DNA of 64,000 bases. Origin: Sialis fuliginosa. Its lineage: Eukaryota > Arthropoda > Insecta > Megaloptera > Sialidae. The stretch is taken from contig OY540813.1 in assembly GCA_961205875.1 (NCBI GenBank), positions 23,035,001-23,099,000 of the forward strand, in the 5' to 3' direction. Below, piece after piece: positions 36,261 to 48,330 of this stretch (position 1 is the stretch's first letter; each line of letters begins with the position of its first letter). The position numbers were made by a program, and so were the translations under genes. Under the pieces are notes generated by a model that had not been told where the DNA came from, did not search any database, and saw only the letters and a program-made list of their open reading frames with translations.

Positions 36261-39200
36261 ATGATATACCTACGTAAAAAAAAATATAATTCTCAAATGA
36301 ATTTTTGTTGTATAATCTACAAAAAAGGAAGCATATGCTTATATATAGATTGTTGTTTTACTTTCGCAGTTAAGACGTATTTTATGGTCGAGATATTATT
36401 GCATTATTTTATATTTATGAAATTAAAATTTAATTTAATTTAATTGTATTTATTTGACACACAAGAAATTAATATTTTTCTTTTTTATTGTTGAGTTCCT
36501 CTTACTTTACTTATTCCTTTTTTAATAGCTTTAAAAAACATATAACATGATTAAAACAGATAAGAAGAAGAAATATATAATCCATTTTAATATAATTCAC
36601 AAAAAATTTCAACATCTACGTAAATATAAAAGATAAATCTAGATAAAATAAATTGGACTCTCGAAGAAAATTATTGCACCAATAAAAACATCTACGAATG
36701 GTGTTTTGAAATTACAACAAACTTTTCCTTTCTTACAAAAAAAAATGCTTCACTCCTTTATAACTGCTCTCTTTATGACACATCACTTTCTTTCTAAAAA
36801 CTGGTTTAGCGTCCAGTAGAATGTTTTTTGCAGCCCGTCGACAGACATCTGAATGTCGTTCTCTGTTATAATTAATGTACTCTCATTACCAGTTTCTCTT
36901 GAATGTTATAAAAAGTGATAGTCTAATGCAGGGATACAAATTTAATAATATTATTATTAATTTCCGTAACGTATATGAAAATTTAAAGCATGCCATTCAG
37001 GTTGGATCGAGTCTAACAAAATTATCGAAAGTGTACTATATTGATATTTTTCTAATTTTTACTTTCTTATACGGCCTTAGATATAAAATAGATATATAAA
37101 GTATAAGAAAGTAAAATAAAGCCATTTTTTTCGAATTCGGGATTTTGATGGAAGTATCCATATTCATTATTTTTTCCATGATGTCTATTGTTTTTACAAC
37201 TCAAAAACGAAATTATTATTTTATATTCAGGAAATTTTTTAAAGCGATTTTACAACTGTAAACACATGATTTCCTTCCCAATTTTAAATTTTTCGATTTT
37301 TTTTAAACGGTGCTAATTAAAAAAGTTGTTCTGTTCATTTTTTAAAAAGGAAAATTTAGTAAATTTTTTTTTAAATTCATACATCTTTATCTATTATATA
37401 TTTTTCGTAAAATATAACTAATATGACAAAAACTTTTTACATTAAAATATTTGTTGTTACGAAACTGTTTTAATTATTGAAGGTATATTTGAAAATGCAT
37501 TCTTCGAAAATGTAAGTACATAATATGTAATTACCTACTCTGATTCTAAAAAACTGTTGGTTACAATTACGGACGTATATTTAGAAGAGGCCTGTCATTA
37601 ATTTACTTTCTTTAGACCATTTCATTTCTAATATGTTTGTGTCTGTGGTTCATACTTTCTTAGATAACAGTAGCGTATTGAGGTAATTATAAAATGGCCT
37701 TAACGCTTTAGTAGCCAGTGTCGATGCCTACAGTTATATTATTATGTTCTATTGTTTACCAGCATAAATAAATTTGCCAACCCATAAAAAATTTATTGGT
37801 ATCTTTTCAAATCTATACCTACATATAAATATAAATATTAATAATATAAAAAATTGGTGTAATCTGAAATATATTGGGGGTTTGATTTTAAAATAAATAA
37901 TTGTTGTAAATATATGTAAATTATTGTAGATAGACACGATCAAATTATCTTATTAATACCATTTTTTTTCCTTAGTAAAAAACCCGGAACTGAACTTTAT
38001 TAAAATATTTATTCTAAAATCGAACCTAGAACTGAACTCTTTCAAAAAATGCTTGGTTTTTCTATATTATATTTGGCGTTATTATATTAAATTGTGTTGA
38101 TCATAGCAATACAGGAACGCAATATAAAAATATCTGTCAAATAAATGCACAGAGCTTTCTCGTGCTAAATTCACAAAACAAATTTTTTTTATAAAAACTG
38201 ATAAAGTATTCAGATAAATTGCCTGGCGTTGGTTAACCATTTAATTTTTATACAATTTTACTAAAGTTTGAAATTTTTTTTAAGACGCACCTGATTATTT
38301 TTTCGTATATTTTTTAATTTTTGACAATTTAAATCTAAATATAAATTTATGCAAACGTCAAAATGACATTTAATATGTGAAAGTAAATACCAATTAAAAA
38401 AACGATTTTTTAAAACAAATTGAGATAAATCTTTGTAAGGGAAAATTTTACAACAAACGTTGTAGGCATCTATTATAGGAAACTGAATGCTCTACAAAAA
38501 AAGACATTATAAAATTTTCACATAACATGTGTCGTTCTTAAGAAAAATAAATATTTCAGGATGTCACCCCTCGCCCTTACACACGATTTCGATGATTTTG
38601 AAATGGGGCAGTCCTAAATCAGACCTAACCATGTAATCAAGTTTCATTAACATCGGTTCAGTGTTTCATGAGTTATGCGTGTGACAAGGATTCAGGGGAC
38701 ACACAGACAGACACGGAACGAAAAATGCTTGTCTTGATCTGAAACGGAAAGATCAATTTAAAATTTTGAAATCGAAGAACAATTTTTTTGTCTCATTTTA
38801 AAACGATCACAAAGCTTCTTGTATCTTCAATATTGCGAGGAAGCAAAATAGATGTTATACATGAGTCGATTATAGTAGGGGTAATGAACTGTTATTTTCT
38901 AAAAAGTATAAATAAACAATAATTTAATCATGCTAATGTTTTTGATATTTCATTTAAATTTTAAATAAGAAATAAATTTATAAAATTAACTGTGAATTGC
39001 TTCAAATATTTTTTGGTAAATTAATTAGTATTGTTTATTATTTCCATGTTAGAAATAAACATAAACATACTTTTACTTTGACTAAAACAAAAATTATGGA
39101 TGGTGATAAATAAATATTAAAAAAAATGAATTTCTTAAAATCGTCTCCATTATGAAAAAAGCACTTTAATATATTCAGAAACTATAATAATTACCAGAAT

Positions 39201-39499
39201 TTTCACTTTTATCGAATCATGACACCGTAAAAATATTTCGGAAGAACAGATTTAAGTGTTAGATCACGACTAATTGCGATAAGTCATTTGAAAGCGTAAT
39301 CAGTGGTGACGGAGTGTAATTATGGAAGTAACAGGTATACGACCACGTGCATTTGTCATAACTGCGGACAAATTAATAGTGGCCAGGCCTACAATCATTA
39401 ACACCAATTATCTGAAGAATATTCGATCTGATTTATCTTTGATTGATTTATATCTCTTTGCTTCGATAGTTTTCATTTGACTTTCTGTAATTTGTTATA
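36261..39499. other. Intergenic DNA without recognised genes
   Basis: AT-rich sequence. At 38565-38745 there is a relic of a common insect repeat: AAGTTTCATTAACATCGGTT, then GAGTTATGCGTGTGACAAGG and ACACACAGACAGACAC. Nothing else is supported. Confidence 0.5.
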
Positions 39500-40052
39500 A
39501 AGTACTGGCACCAGTCTTGGATATGACCCCAGTAATGGCTATTTTTAATTTAAATGTACTGAATTAGAAATATTTGTTGATATTTGATTACTACCATTTC
39601 TGAATATTAATCTACATACACTTAACTGTCTTACAGCGTAATTTGATGACAATCAGCCAATAGGTGTCAAAATGGTGGACATTTTAAATAATTATTAGTA
39701 TTATTTATATATTAATTATTATATTATCATTGCAACTGCATTACATTGTTTCAAATTTGTCGATTCTTTATTTGATATTTTTATGTCGTAAGTTATGTAG
39801 CAGGTGTCCATCACTACGTGCTCATTACTGGTTTTACTTCATCCATTACTGAAGAAAAACCATAAACAAAATAAAAGGTTATAATTTAAAAAACAAAATA
39901 TATTTGCGTACTTTAGTAATTAAATTGATTAAATAGAGAGTTACTTGTTTTATTAGTAACATGAGTTCATGATAATTACAAAAAAGAAGCCTGTCAATCA
40001 CAAAAACAGTAAACCTTGGTCTTATAATGGCCATAACTGGTGCCAGTACCTT
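39500..40052 (-). mobile_element. GGTACTGGCACCAG MITE, copy B
   Basis: It starts AAGTACTGGCACCAGTCTTG and ends with inverted CATAACTGGTGCCAGTACCT. It is reversed relative to copies A and C. It shares with them TTGATATTTGATTACTACCA, GTGTCAAAATGGTGGACATT and the TAATAAAACAAG region. Confidence 0.85.
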
Positions 40053-40626
40053 ATATTATATGATGAATTTTTATTTTTCAGTGCTTATTACATATTGAAT
40101 GTTCATTAATTTTCCACAGAGTAAAAAAAAATCATTTTTTGTGTATGGGGTTACTTCTCGTCTCGCGTGCAGCCATAATATATGTAGATATGAAGTTTAT
40201 AGTCCGCTAATCCAGAAAATGTAAATACATATAAATAACACATTAATGTAATTAATTTCACGTTCTAGCACTTCTAACAGAAGGTGTATACTCTATTTTT
40301 ATTTTTATTTTCATTACCACCATATTACTGACGTTAAATATACAGTCGCAATGGAAGGTATGGCACCCGGGCGTGGATGGGTATAGCTCCTAGCTCTGAA
40401 AAGCGGTAAATAAAATAATCAAATATTTTACGAAAATGCTATTTTTTTACATTTTCAATATTTTTTAACAAAAAAAACTATCACAAACGGTGGCTATTAT
40501 TTTTTTTAGTTTAGAAATTTTAATTAAATAAATAATTCTTGCCTACTACTATACGTAGTTTTGTAGAGGCATTCATTCGAACAATTAGAATTTTTTGTCT
40601 CAATCCAACATGTACCATAAGCTGAT

Positions 40627-41172
40627 ATGGTACTAGCACCAGTTATGGCCGCTATAAAAACAAGGTTTACTGTAATTGACGGGTTTCTTTTTTGTAATTA
40701 TCATAAACTCACGTTAGTAATAAAACAAGAACTCTCTATTTTATCAATTTAATTATCAAAGTCCGCAAATATAGTTTGTTAATTTAAATTATAGCTTTTT
40801 ATTTTGTTCATGTTTTTTCTCCAGTAATGGATAAAGTAAAACCAATAAAGAGCACGCAGTGATAGACACTTGCTAATGATTACAAAATGATAAGTACTAC
40901 GACACAAAAGATATAAAAGAAAGAATCGTCAAATTTAAAGCAATGTAAAGCAGTTGCAATGATAATATAATAATTAATAAATAAATTATACTAATAATTA
41001 TTTTAAATGTCCACCATTTGGACACCTATTGGCCGATTATCATCACAGTTAAATACATAGATTAATGTTCAGAAATGGTAGTAATCAAATATCAACAAAT
41101 ATTTCTAATTCAGTACATTTAATTTAAAAATGCCATTACTGGGGTCATATCCAAGACTGGAGCCAGTACCTT
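40627..41172 (+). mobile_element. GGTACTGGCACCAG MITE, copy C
   Basis: It starts ATGGTACTAGCACCAGTTAT and ends AAGACTGGAGCCAGTACCTT. It has the same orientation as copy A and is opposite to copy B, from which it is 575 bp away, so B and C form an inverted pair. Confidence 0.85.
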
Positions 41173-42518
41173 ATATTTATTTAAAGAAAAAACTAAACTG
41201 GAAGAAAAAAATCGAAATTTTGCAAAATAATATAAAAATGGCATTTCGGTCAACGCTTCATGCAAAAAAGATATTGTTAGTTAACTACACATTTTAATGG
41301 CTAAAACATATTTAAAAAATCGGCTTTACTATATTTACTTATACTATATGTTTATTATTATATTTCAGTTACATGGGTATAAGAAAGTAAAACTTTTACA
41401 TTATGTTTTTTTCTTCGCGAAAAAATTTCGCTACCACTGATTATATATTTTATTATTTATATTTTATGATTAAGTATTATCATTAACTATATTTAATAAT
41501 ACCCTTTAAAATCAATTTTAATATTTAAAGATAAATACTAGTACATAATTTTCTAATTATTATAATTACAGGTCCTCATAACATAAATTTATTAACACTC
41601 ATTAAAATAATATAATCTCTATAATGTAAATTCATTAATTATAACTCATACAAATAATGCTTTAAAGTTTTAATGTACATCAAATAAACTGACACATAAT
41701 GTCAAACTGTAATGCAATGCACCAGGTGTTATTTTTACAATATTTACTTTCACAACGGACGTTCTTGCGATGATTAACTAGATTTGATTTACATAATTCA
41801 ATCGTAAATATTGTAGAAAAAATATTTTACATATTTGTCTATTTCCGATTCTTATTTTTATATCATTATTAAATGTTCTAGCATGCTGAGCATGAACGTA
41901 TATTACAGTGATACCTTTCTCCTATTTATTGATAAAAGCAACGTTTATCAATTTTAATGATTTTCTAATTTTAATATAAGAGAGCTTTATCAATAAAGTT
42001 TAAAACTAATAAAATGCTTAGAATTGTATTTACTTCCCAATGAAAATGCGGAAGAGTTAATTTTGGCTCCTGAATAACTGAAGATTTGTAATTATATTAT
42101 AGAAATATGAAGGTATATTAATTTGTTATTTATGGTGATTTTATTGTTTTACATTCTCCAGTAATAAACTATGTGATTGTTTATAATATATAAATATATA
42201 ATTTTTTTTTAAATAAGATCCAATCTTCTTTTCTTCTAGTTGTTCCATACTTGGTAATGATTTTACGTTCCAATGATTACAAATTGAATCCTTTCACAAA
42301 GATTTTCTAAACATATTATTATACCCTACAATCTAAATTATTGTGATATATGTAAAATATAAAAACAATGTTTAATGTATAGTAGAGGTACCTATAGAAA
42401 CTGTACCACTCAAAATTTTTGTTTTATCCCTATTTTGAGGAGAGCGTACTATATTTTTTACTTTTTTACTATGCTATTCGTTTTTGGTTTATCTATTATA
42501 CAATCTAATTGGTCACCT

Positions 42519-42872
42519 TCACGACTGACCAAAAACAGTGAACAACAAGCTTTTATTGGTTGATTCATGGAATTTCTGGTGGAATGTACCAGACATTTAA
42601 AGAATGTCATTTTTGCAAGCGTGTAAGGAAGTAAGAAAGAAGTAACCAGAAAGAGATAGAAACTAGTGTTCTGGCAGAAATGGTCAACATGAAGTGAACA
42701 TAAAAGTTCTTTGGTTAGTTGGTCACTAGTTTCTATCTCTTTCTAGTTACTTCTTTCTCACTTCCTTACACGCTTAAAAAATGACATTATTTTAATTTCT
42801 GGTACATTCCACCAAAAATTCCATGAATCAACCAATCAAAGCTCGTTGTTCCGTTTTTTGGTCAGTCGTTAA
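42519..42872. mobile_element. Large foldback MITE with 150-bp arms
   Basis: The left arm runs from ACGACTGACCAAAAAC through TTGGTTGATTCATGGAATTT, GGTGGAATGTACCAGA and GCGTGTAAGGAAGT to AAAGAGATAGAAACTAGTG. The right arm repeats all of this inverted, ending GGTCAGTCGTTAAC. Only about 50 bp in the centre is unpaired. No transposase or convincing target-site duplication was found. Confidence 0.8.
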
Positions 42873-43990
42873 CGCTCCCATTGAGTTGATTTTCAATATT
42901 CAAAATCTGTAGGTATTATTATTTTAAATAATACAAATGGTTATAGTAATGTTAAAAATAGGAAAGAAAATAGTCCAAATTATTACATAATCTGTTTAAA
43001 ATGTCCGCCGTTGTATCTGCAATATAATAAAAAATTGAAATCCGTATGGGTTCTTACTTACGATACAACCTTTTTATTCTCACTACTGTATACTCCGATA
43101 GGTATTAAGTAGATAAAAAAACGTCTCCTATTTGATGACATAGTACTCTGGAACTATATGTTATAGTCTTAAAATATTTTCTACATACTTTAATATGTTT
43201 TAAAATTGCAAATCATTTCAAGGATCCATTTTATAATTACAGTCCTTTAATTAAGTAAATTACATATATTTAATGTGCAGTTATATTTTTAATAGCAAAT
43301 ATTACAATTATAATTCATTATTCTGTTAGTGTCAGTTGTAAAATTGAGGACTGAGACGAGACGAGACTTGCTAAACTCTCGCTTCGGTACTTTTTATGGA
43401 TGAACTTTAAGTCAATAAGGGAGAAGTGGTGAATGGTAACTTCAGTAAAATAATGACATTAAGAAAACCACGATATTGTAAATGTTTCTTTATTATTTAC
43501 CACACACAAACATAATTAACCGTATCAAGTAAATCTGTGTGATACAGACATGATAATTCACTGGTCACGTTCACGTGATCTCTTTGACAGCAGTACATAT
43601 AGACAACTGGTGTGGTAGAACCGCAACGGCACGCGAATCGTCGTGTTCGATTGAGTATGCACATCGATAATGTACTCCAATCGTGAATGAAGCGATTAAA
43701 CTTACATTAGCATCATGTACCGACAGACTTGAATTAACGTTGTACTTAATTGTGAGATCATATTGAGAGTGCCGGATGTTCGGTTATGTATGCATAATTG
43801 CATAAAATATAATAGGTTTTTTGTGTATATATTTTTTTATAAAATAGAAAATTAAGATTTCTTCATCATATTTTATAGATCATTTAAAACTGTAAGCAAA
43901 AAGTATATAAGTTGTTCAGAAAATGTTAGTAAAGATTTTCAAGAGATGGTTTGAAATTTGAAACTCACATGTCCTGTATTTATAAAGGAG

Positions 43991-44250
43991 CTAGCAAGCA
44001 CTTTCAAATGAGATATCAAACTTATATGACAGTTCTTTTGGAGTTTGTTAAAGACTTAGACAAGTTTCGCGCACGCGTTGTAGGTAAATACCAACGATAT
44101 TAAAACAGTGGTGATATTATACAAATTATTTTGTACGGTGAAAGATGCCAATTGTGTTACAATTAGTTGAAGTGTCACTGCTCTAAATTCCGTAGCTAAT
44201 CCGTAGATACTAGTACAGAATTAATACCACATTTGAAAGTGCTTGCTAGC
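43991..44250. mobile_element. Inverted-repeat segment (GCTAGCAAGCACTTTCAAATG)
   Basis: GCTAGCAAGCACTTTCAAAT at the left is exactly inverted at 44231-44250. The 220 bp between holds no open frame. It sits next to the mariner remnant and could be a MITE or part of that element's debris. Confidence 0.5.
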
Positions 44251-44334
44251 TAGCAAATATTGTTAGCTCCGACAACAGACATGTTTTGCACTTAATGTAT
44301 ATTCTGAAAAATAACGTTTGTTTTACGCTCATAT

Positions 44335-44610
44335 ATGAGCCACAGGGTTTTTTCGAAAACAAACCAACGACTCATATGTGGAACGCTGGTAGAGGCGTAG
44401 TCACTATACAATTTTTTGACGAAGTTTACATCAACAAAGAACGATATCTTTTTACATGTCGGTAACGAACGTATGATTTAAAAAAAAATGGTAAAGAAAA
44501 CGTGCCAAGTACGCCATTTGCAAAATTGTTGCAAGTTGGCTGGAGTATCTTAACTCACCCACCCTATTCACCTGACCGCTTTGATCATCATTTATTTGGT
44601 TCATAAAAAA
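44335..44610 (+). pseudogene. mariner-type transposase remnant
   Basis: The frame 44505-44606 reads TPFAKLLQVGWSILTHPPYS then PDRFDHHLFGS and a stop. This is the diagnostic mariner block around the third catalytic aspartate (consensus form HPPYSPDL-P-DYHLF). Two residues are missing between the two aspartates, and upstream codons (from about 44335, including a degraded FDEVYI-like stretch) are broken by stops. Mariner transposases cut and paste DNA at TA sites; this copy cannot encode an active enzyme. Confidence 0.72.
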
Positions 44611-44751
44611 ATATCCTAAAATTAAAAATTGAAATTCTTTAAAATATTGGAAAATCAAATTGATTTGTTTATAAACGAAAAAAGCAGGAATTTTTTAGTT
44701 ATGTTACTTAAAATATGGTACCTTTAAAATTCTTATGAATTTTAGATAGGG

Positions 44752-45350
44752 TCAACTGGGGTAAAAGTGAAACAAAATACAAACCTTTCATGTTTTTTGA
44801 CAGTTAACGATACAAATTCATACTTTAATTTTTTCTACTAGATGTGCTTATGAATAACAATTTTAAATACTTACGTCATTTGAACTGTACAATACAACAC
44901 GGACTTTAAAAATGAAAAAAGTGTGTTTCATTTTTAACCTCTAATTTGGTAAAAAGTGAAACAGGTAAGGAGAAATGTGAAACAGACTTCTAATGAAAAA
45001 TATTTCTCGAAAAATTAAAAGAAAAGCTACAAAGGCAACTTTGATTTATCTTCTTTGTGGCATATAAATGTGAAATTGTAACTTTAATTAATATCTGAGC
45101 TATGCAGAAAGTTTTGTGCAAAGAATTAAAATATAATTCACACGTTTTGACATCGACTAACAGAGAAATCTATAGGGATGACACATCATTTATTAGGCGA
45201 TTCATATTTTTAGGTCGCTTTAACAAACCTTTAATGATGATTTCAGTTTTTATAATTCTCCTATAAACAAATTAGTTTTTTTAGTTGCAAGCTAGTTTCA
45301 CTTTTACCCCATTTTTTTGGTGTTTCATATTTACCCCACTCGATCCTACA
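44752..45350. mobile_element. GGGGTAAAAGTGAAAC terminal-inverted-repeat element, copy 2
   Basis: The left end AGGGTCAACTGGGGTAAAAG matches copy 1 at 2961. The right end TTTCATATTTACCCCACTCG then ATCCTAC is an inverted version. An internal TAGTTTCACTTTTACCCCAT lies just inside the right end. No transposase frame is present. Confidence 0.75.
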
Positions 45351-46870
45351 TAGTAATATAGATATCTGAACTAAGTTAAGCATTATTATATCAATCCACA
45401 TAAATATCATTATTTGAATTATAAATGCAGTTTCATTCGAAATAAAATTAACAATATCACGAAAATAGCTCATTTATTTGAATAAAAAATGATTATAAAA
45501 AAAATATTTTTCAAATTTAATTGGAATATGTATGTATCTAATTAAATTAACCAATCAACGCGAAATACTATTTCCATTAAAAATAAATATAATAAAACCA
45601 CAAATGTATGTATTTTCTTTGTACTCGAAATGAGCTTTGTGTGGGCTAATACATTACTGTAAATTTTAAAAACATCTGGACCAATGTTGATGTATCTTTG
45701 ACTGGAGTATTCCTAGGGATCCCAGAAGTATATATCACATCCTATTTTTTTTATATAACGCGGTAATTATTTAGCCATCCGATTTTTTCTTTCACCAGAT
45801 CAAATATTATGAATGTTGTATAATTATATGATTAGGTGAGGTGATCGATATCCCGATTTTCACCACGGCTAACTCAGCCAGTAAATTTATATGGATATAG
45901 GAAGTAAAGCTGTTTTACAAAAAAAAATAGTTATTTACTTCTGTTAATGGATTTAACCTTTAACCAATCAGTCCTTAGCGAATAAATTATTTAAAAAAAA
46001 ACTAATGAGTAAAATAATCTATTAATTAAAAGTGATAAATATAGAGATACGAATCTTAAATTATTACACCATTTTCCAAGTTTCTAAAAGATTTTAAAAT
46101 AAATAGAAAGATTGATTAATGATACAATAATGAATAAGATCCATTCGAATGATACTTTTATAGTGTAATAATAGCTACTGCGGTTAACAAGACACTATAC
46201 ATAATAGAATTGATTGTAAAAAAGAAGTGTTAAAAAACCGCATGCTATTCTATTAAATTTTCTTTACTTAACTAATATAGATCGCCTTCTCATTTCTCTT
46301 CTGAACAATCACTTTCATTTCGAATCGTAGTAAATATGAACTAGGTATATAGATTCATTTTTATCGAATTGTCAAAACGAACGTCGACTTTTACAGTTGC
46401 CATAAATCAGTGGTGGCTTATATGAGCTAGAATGTTAGATGATATATGTTTTAATAAGGCTGCAGCAAGGCTAGTTGCGACCCAAGTGTCAGTGTTTATG
46501 TTATATATATACATAAGTGACTGACTCATCAACGTCCACCTCAAACCCCTGGAACCAGAAATGTAAAATTTTAGGAGTGTCTAATTTTTATGACATGAAC
46601 TAATTTTTAATTTTTTTTATTATATTACTAGATTTAATAAATTAGGTATATAAATATTGGTCAAAACTAGGGATATACTGGAACTGGAATTTTCAATTCC
46701 AGTCGGAACCGGAATCGCCGGAATTCACAAAATAATTCTATTTTAATTAATAATAATAATTAAAACAATATATGTATGCTTTTTACACAAATTATTATCT
46801 TCAATTAATATATCATTATTTTATATGGTATTTCATAAATAGTATTACAATTGAAAATTTTCAAAAATTT

Positions 46871-47215
46871 TAGTTATACAGGGAGAGTCATATCAGGTGG
46901 AACAAACTTGAACAATTTATTAAGTAAAAAACTTCAAGCAAAAAAGTTAATATAAACATGTGTCCGGAAACTCTTCATGAGGGAGCTACAGATTCTCAAA
47001 AATTTTGTCTCAAATTAGTTTTTATTTAATATTTTGATAACCCATTGTGAAATAGTACCTACTTAAATTTTATACCCGGTTTAGTATTATACGTGTTATC
47101 GATTTCCAGTATCAACCAATGATAATTTAGACCAGGGATGTATGGGGCCAATTTGGCCAGTGTGCCCTTTGAGTTATATCCAGTTTTTTTTGTTCTTAAT
47201 TTTTTTCCTGAAAAA
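46871..47215. repeat. Dispersed repeat family R1, copy 2 (inside the hAT-type element)
   Basis: It shares GTGTCCGGAAACTCTTCATG, GAGGGAGCTACAG, TTTATTTAATATTTTGA-AACCCATTGTGA and TTTAGACCAGGGATGTATG with the copies at 1161 and 60491. Confidence 0.65.
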
Positions 47216-47970
47216 ATCAGTTTTTCTCCATGTGGCCGTCCGCCGCCCCTTCTGAACTGGCACCACGAGCAGTCACCCAGTCTCCCTCCCTAAAGCCAGC
47301 ATTGCTGTTATACATTAACAAAATAAGCAACGAATTTTAATAAATATTAAATAAATTTTGAACATCAACCATTCTTTTTTCCAAAGCTTACTTGACTTAA
47401 ATTTAATATTGCACTCGAGTGATTGTTGTAGTTTTAGCTGATGCCTCGACTAACAAAAATACTTTAGTTTTCCATAGCAATTGTGATTTTTATTCTATAA
47501 TGAATAAAATGTATCTCTGTTATGAGTTATTTTTATATCGAAAATACGAAAAGCTTTGCGATCATTTAAAAAAAAAAATTGTTCTCTGATTTTAAAATTT
47601 TCACTTGATCTTTCTTTTTATAATCGTTTTTTTTCGATCAACTGTTCAAGTTTTATACCATCTTATATGACCCTGTATAATTGAAAAGTTCAATGTCCGT
47701 AATATAATGACATTTTTGTAATATATTATTACAAAAAATTTACTTATTTTTTATAGTCAATTAATGTTATAATTACAATCATACTTTTGCTGCACAAAAT
47801 GTTAAAAAAACTGCATTTGTGTTATAAAATGATTGTTTTCATTAAAATTTTTGTTAATAAAATGTTCTTATATCATAATTATTATATTTATGTTTGATTG
47901 TTTAAACAAAAATAACGTATATATATTATTTATGAATTTCTCAGTAGGAAGCAGTAATAAATTTTTTAAA

Positions 47971-48086
47971 TTCCGGAAAATCCGTCCGGAAATTACTAGT
48001 TCCGGAAAATCCGTCCGGAATTTACTAGTTCCGGAAAATCCGTCCGGAATTTATTAGTTCCGGAAAATCCGTCCGGAATTTACTAG
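47971..48086. repeat. 29-bp tandem array, four units
   Basis: Units start at 47971, 48000, 48029 and 48058, each TTCCGGAAAATCCGTCCGGA plus ATTTACTAG with one or two changes. They lie about 65 bp inside the right end of the hAT-type element, where transposase-binding repeats are usual. Confidence 0.9.
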
Positions 48087-48149
48087 TTCCGGCCGGAACC
48101 TGAATAAAATCGTGAATTCCGGCCAGACTGGAATTCCGGTACATCCCTA

Positions 48150-48330
48150 GTAAAAACCAATACAACGCGGGCGAAGCTGCTAGATTATTCATAAAACGCA
48201 ACTCAACGTCTTATATCTTGAGAACCATTTTCATAAGATTTTTGTACGTTTTAGTCAATGTTTGATGAAAATCGGTTTCGTAATTCTCAAGTTATATCAA
48301 TATTGCACGGTAACATGAAGACCAGAATTT
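48150..48330. repeat. Relic of a common insect repeat
   Basis: ACGCGGGCGAAGCTGCTAG followed later by TGATGAAAATCGGTTTCG has the typical wording of widespread, unclassified insect transposon tails. Confidence 0.4.

Larger units (their letters stand above)
46668..48149. mobile_element. hAT-type non-autonomous element, 1.48 kb, with 8-bp target-site duplication
   Basis: The ends are TAGGGATATACTGGAACTGG and, inverted, GAATTCCGGTACATCCCTA. Flanking octamers GTCAAAAC (46660-46667) and GTAAAAAC (48150-48157) differ at one position, as expected for an aged hAT duplication. Subterminal DNA is packed with TTCCGGAA-type dyads, including the 29-bp tandem array at 47971-48086. A copy of repeat R1 (46871-47215) lies inside. 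No transposase frame remains, so mobility would depend on an enzyme supplied elsewhere. Confidence 0.8.
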
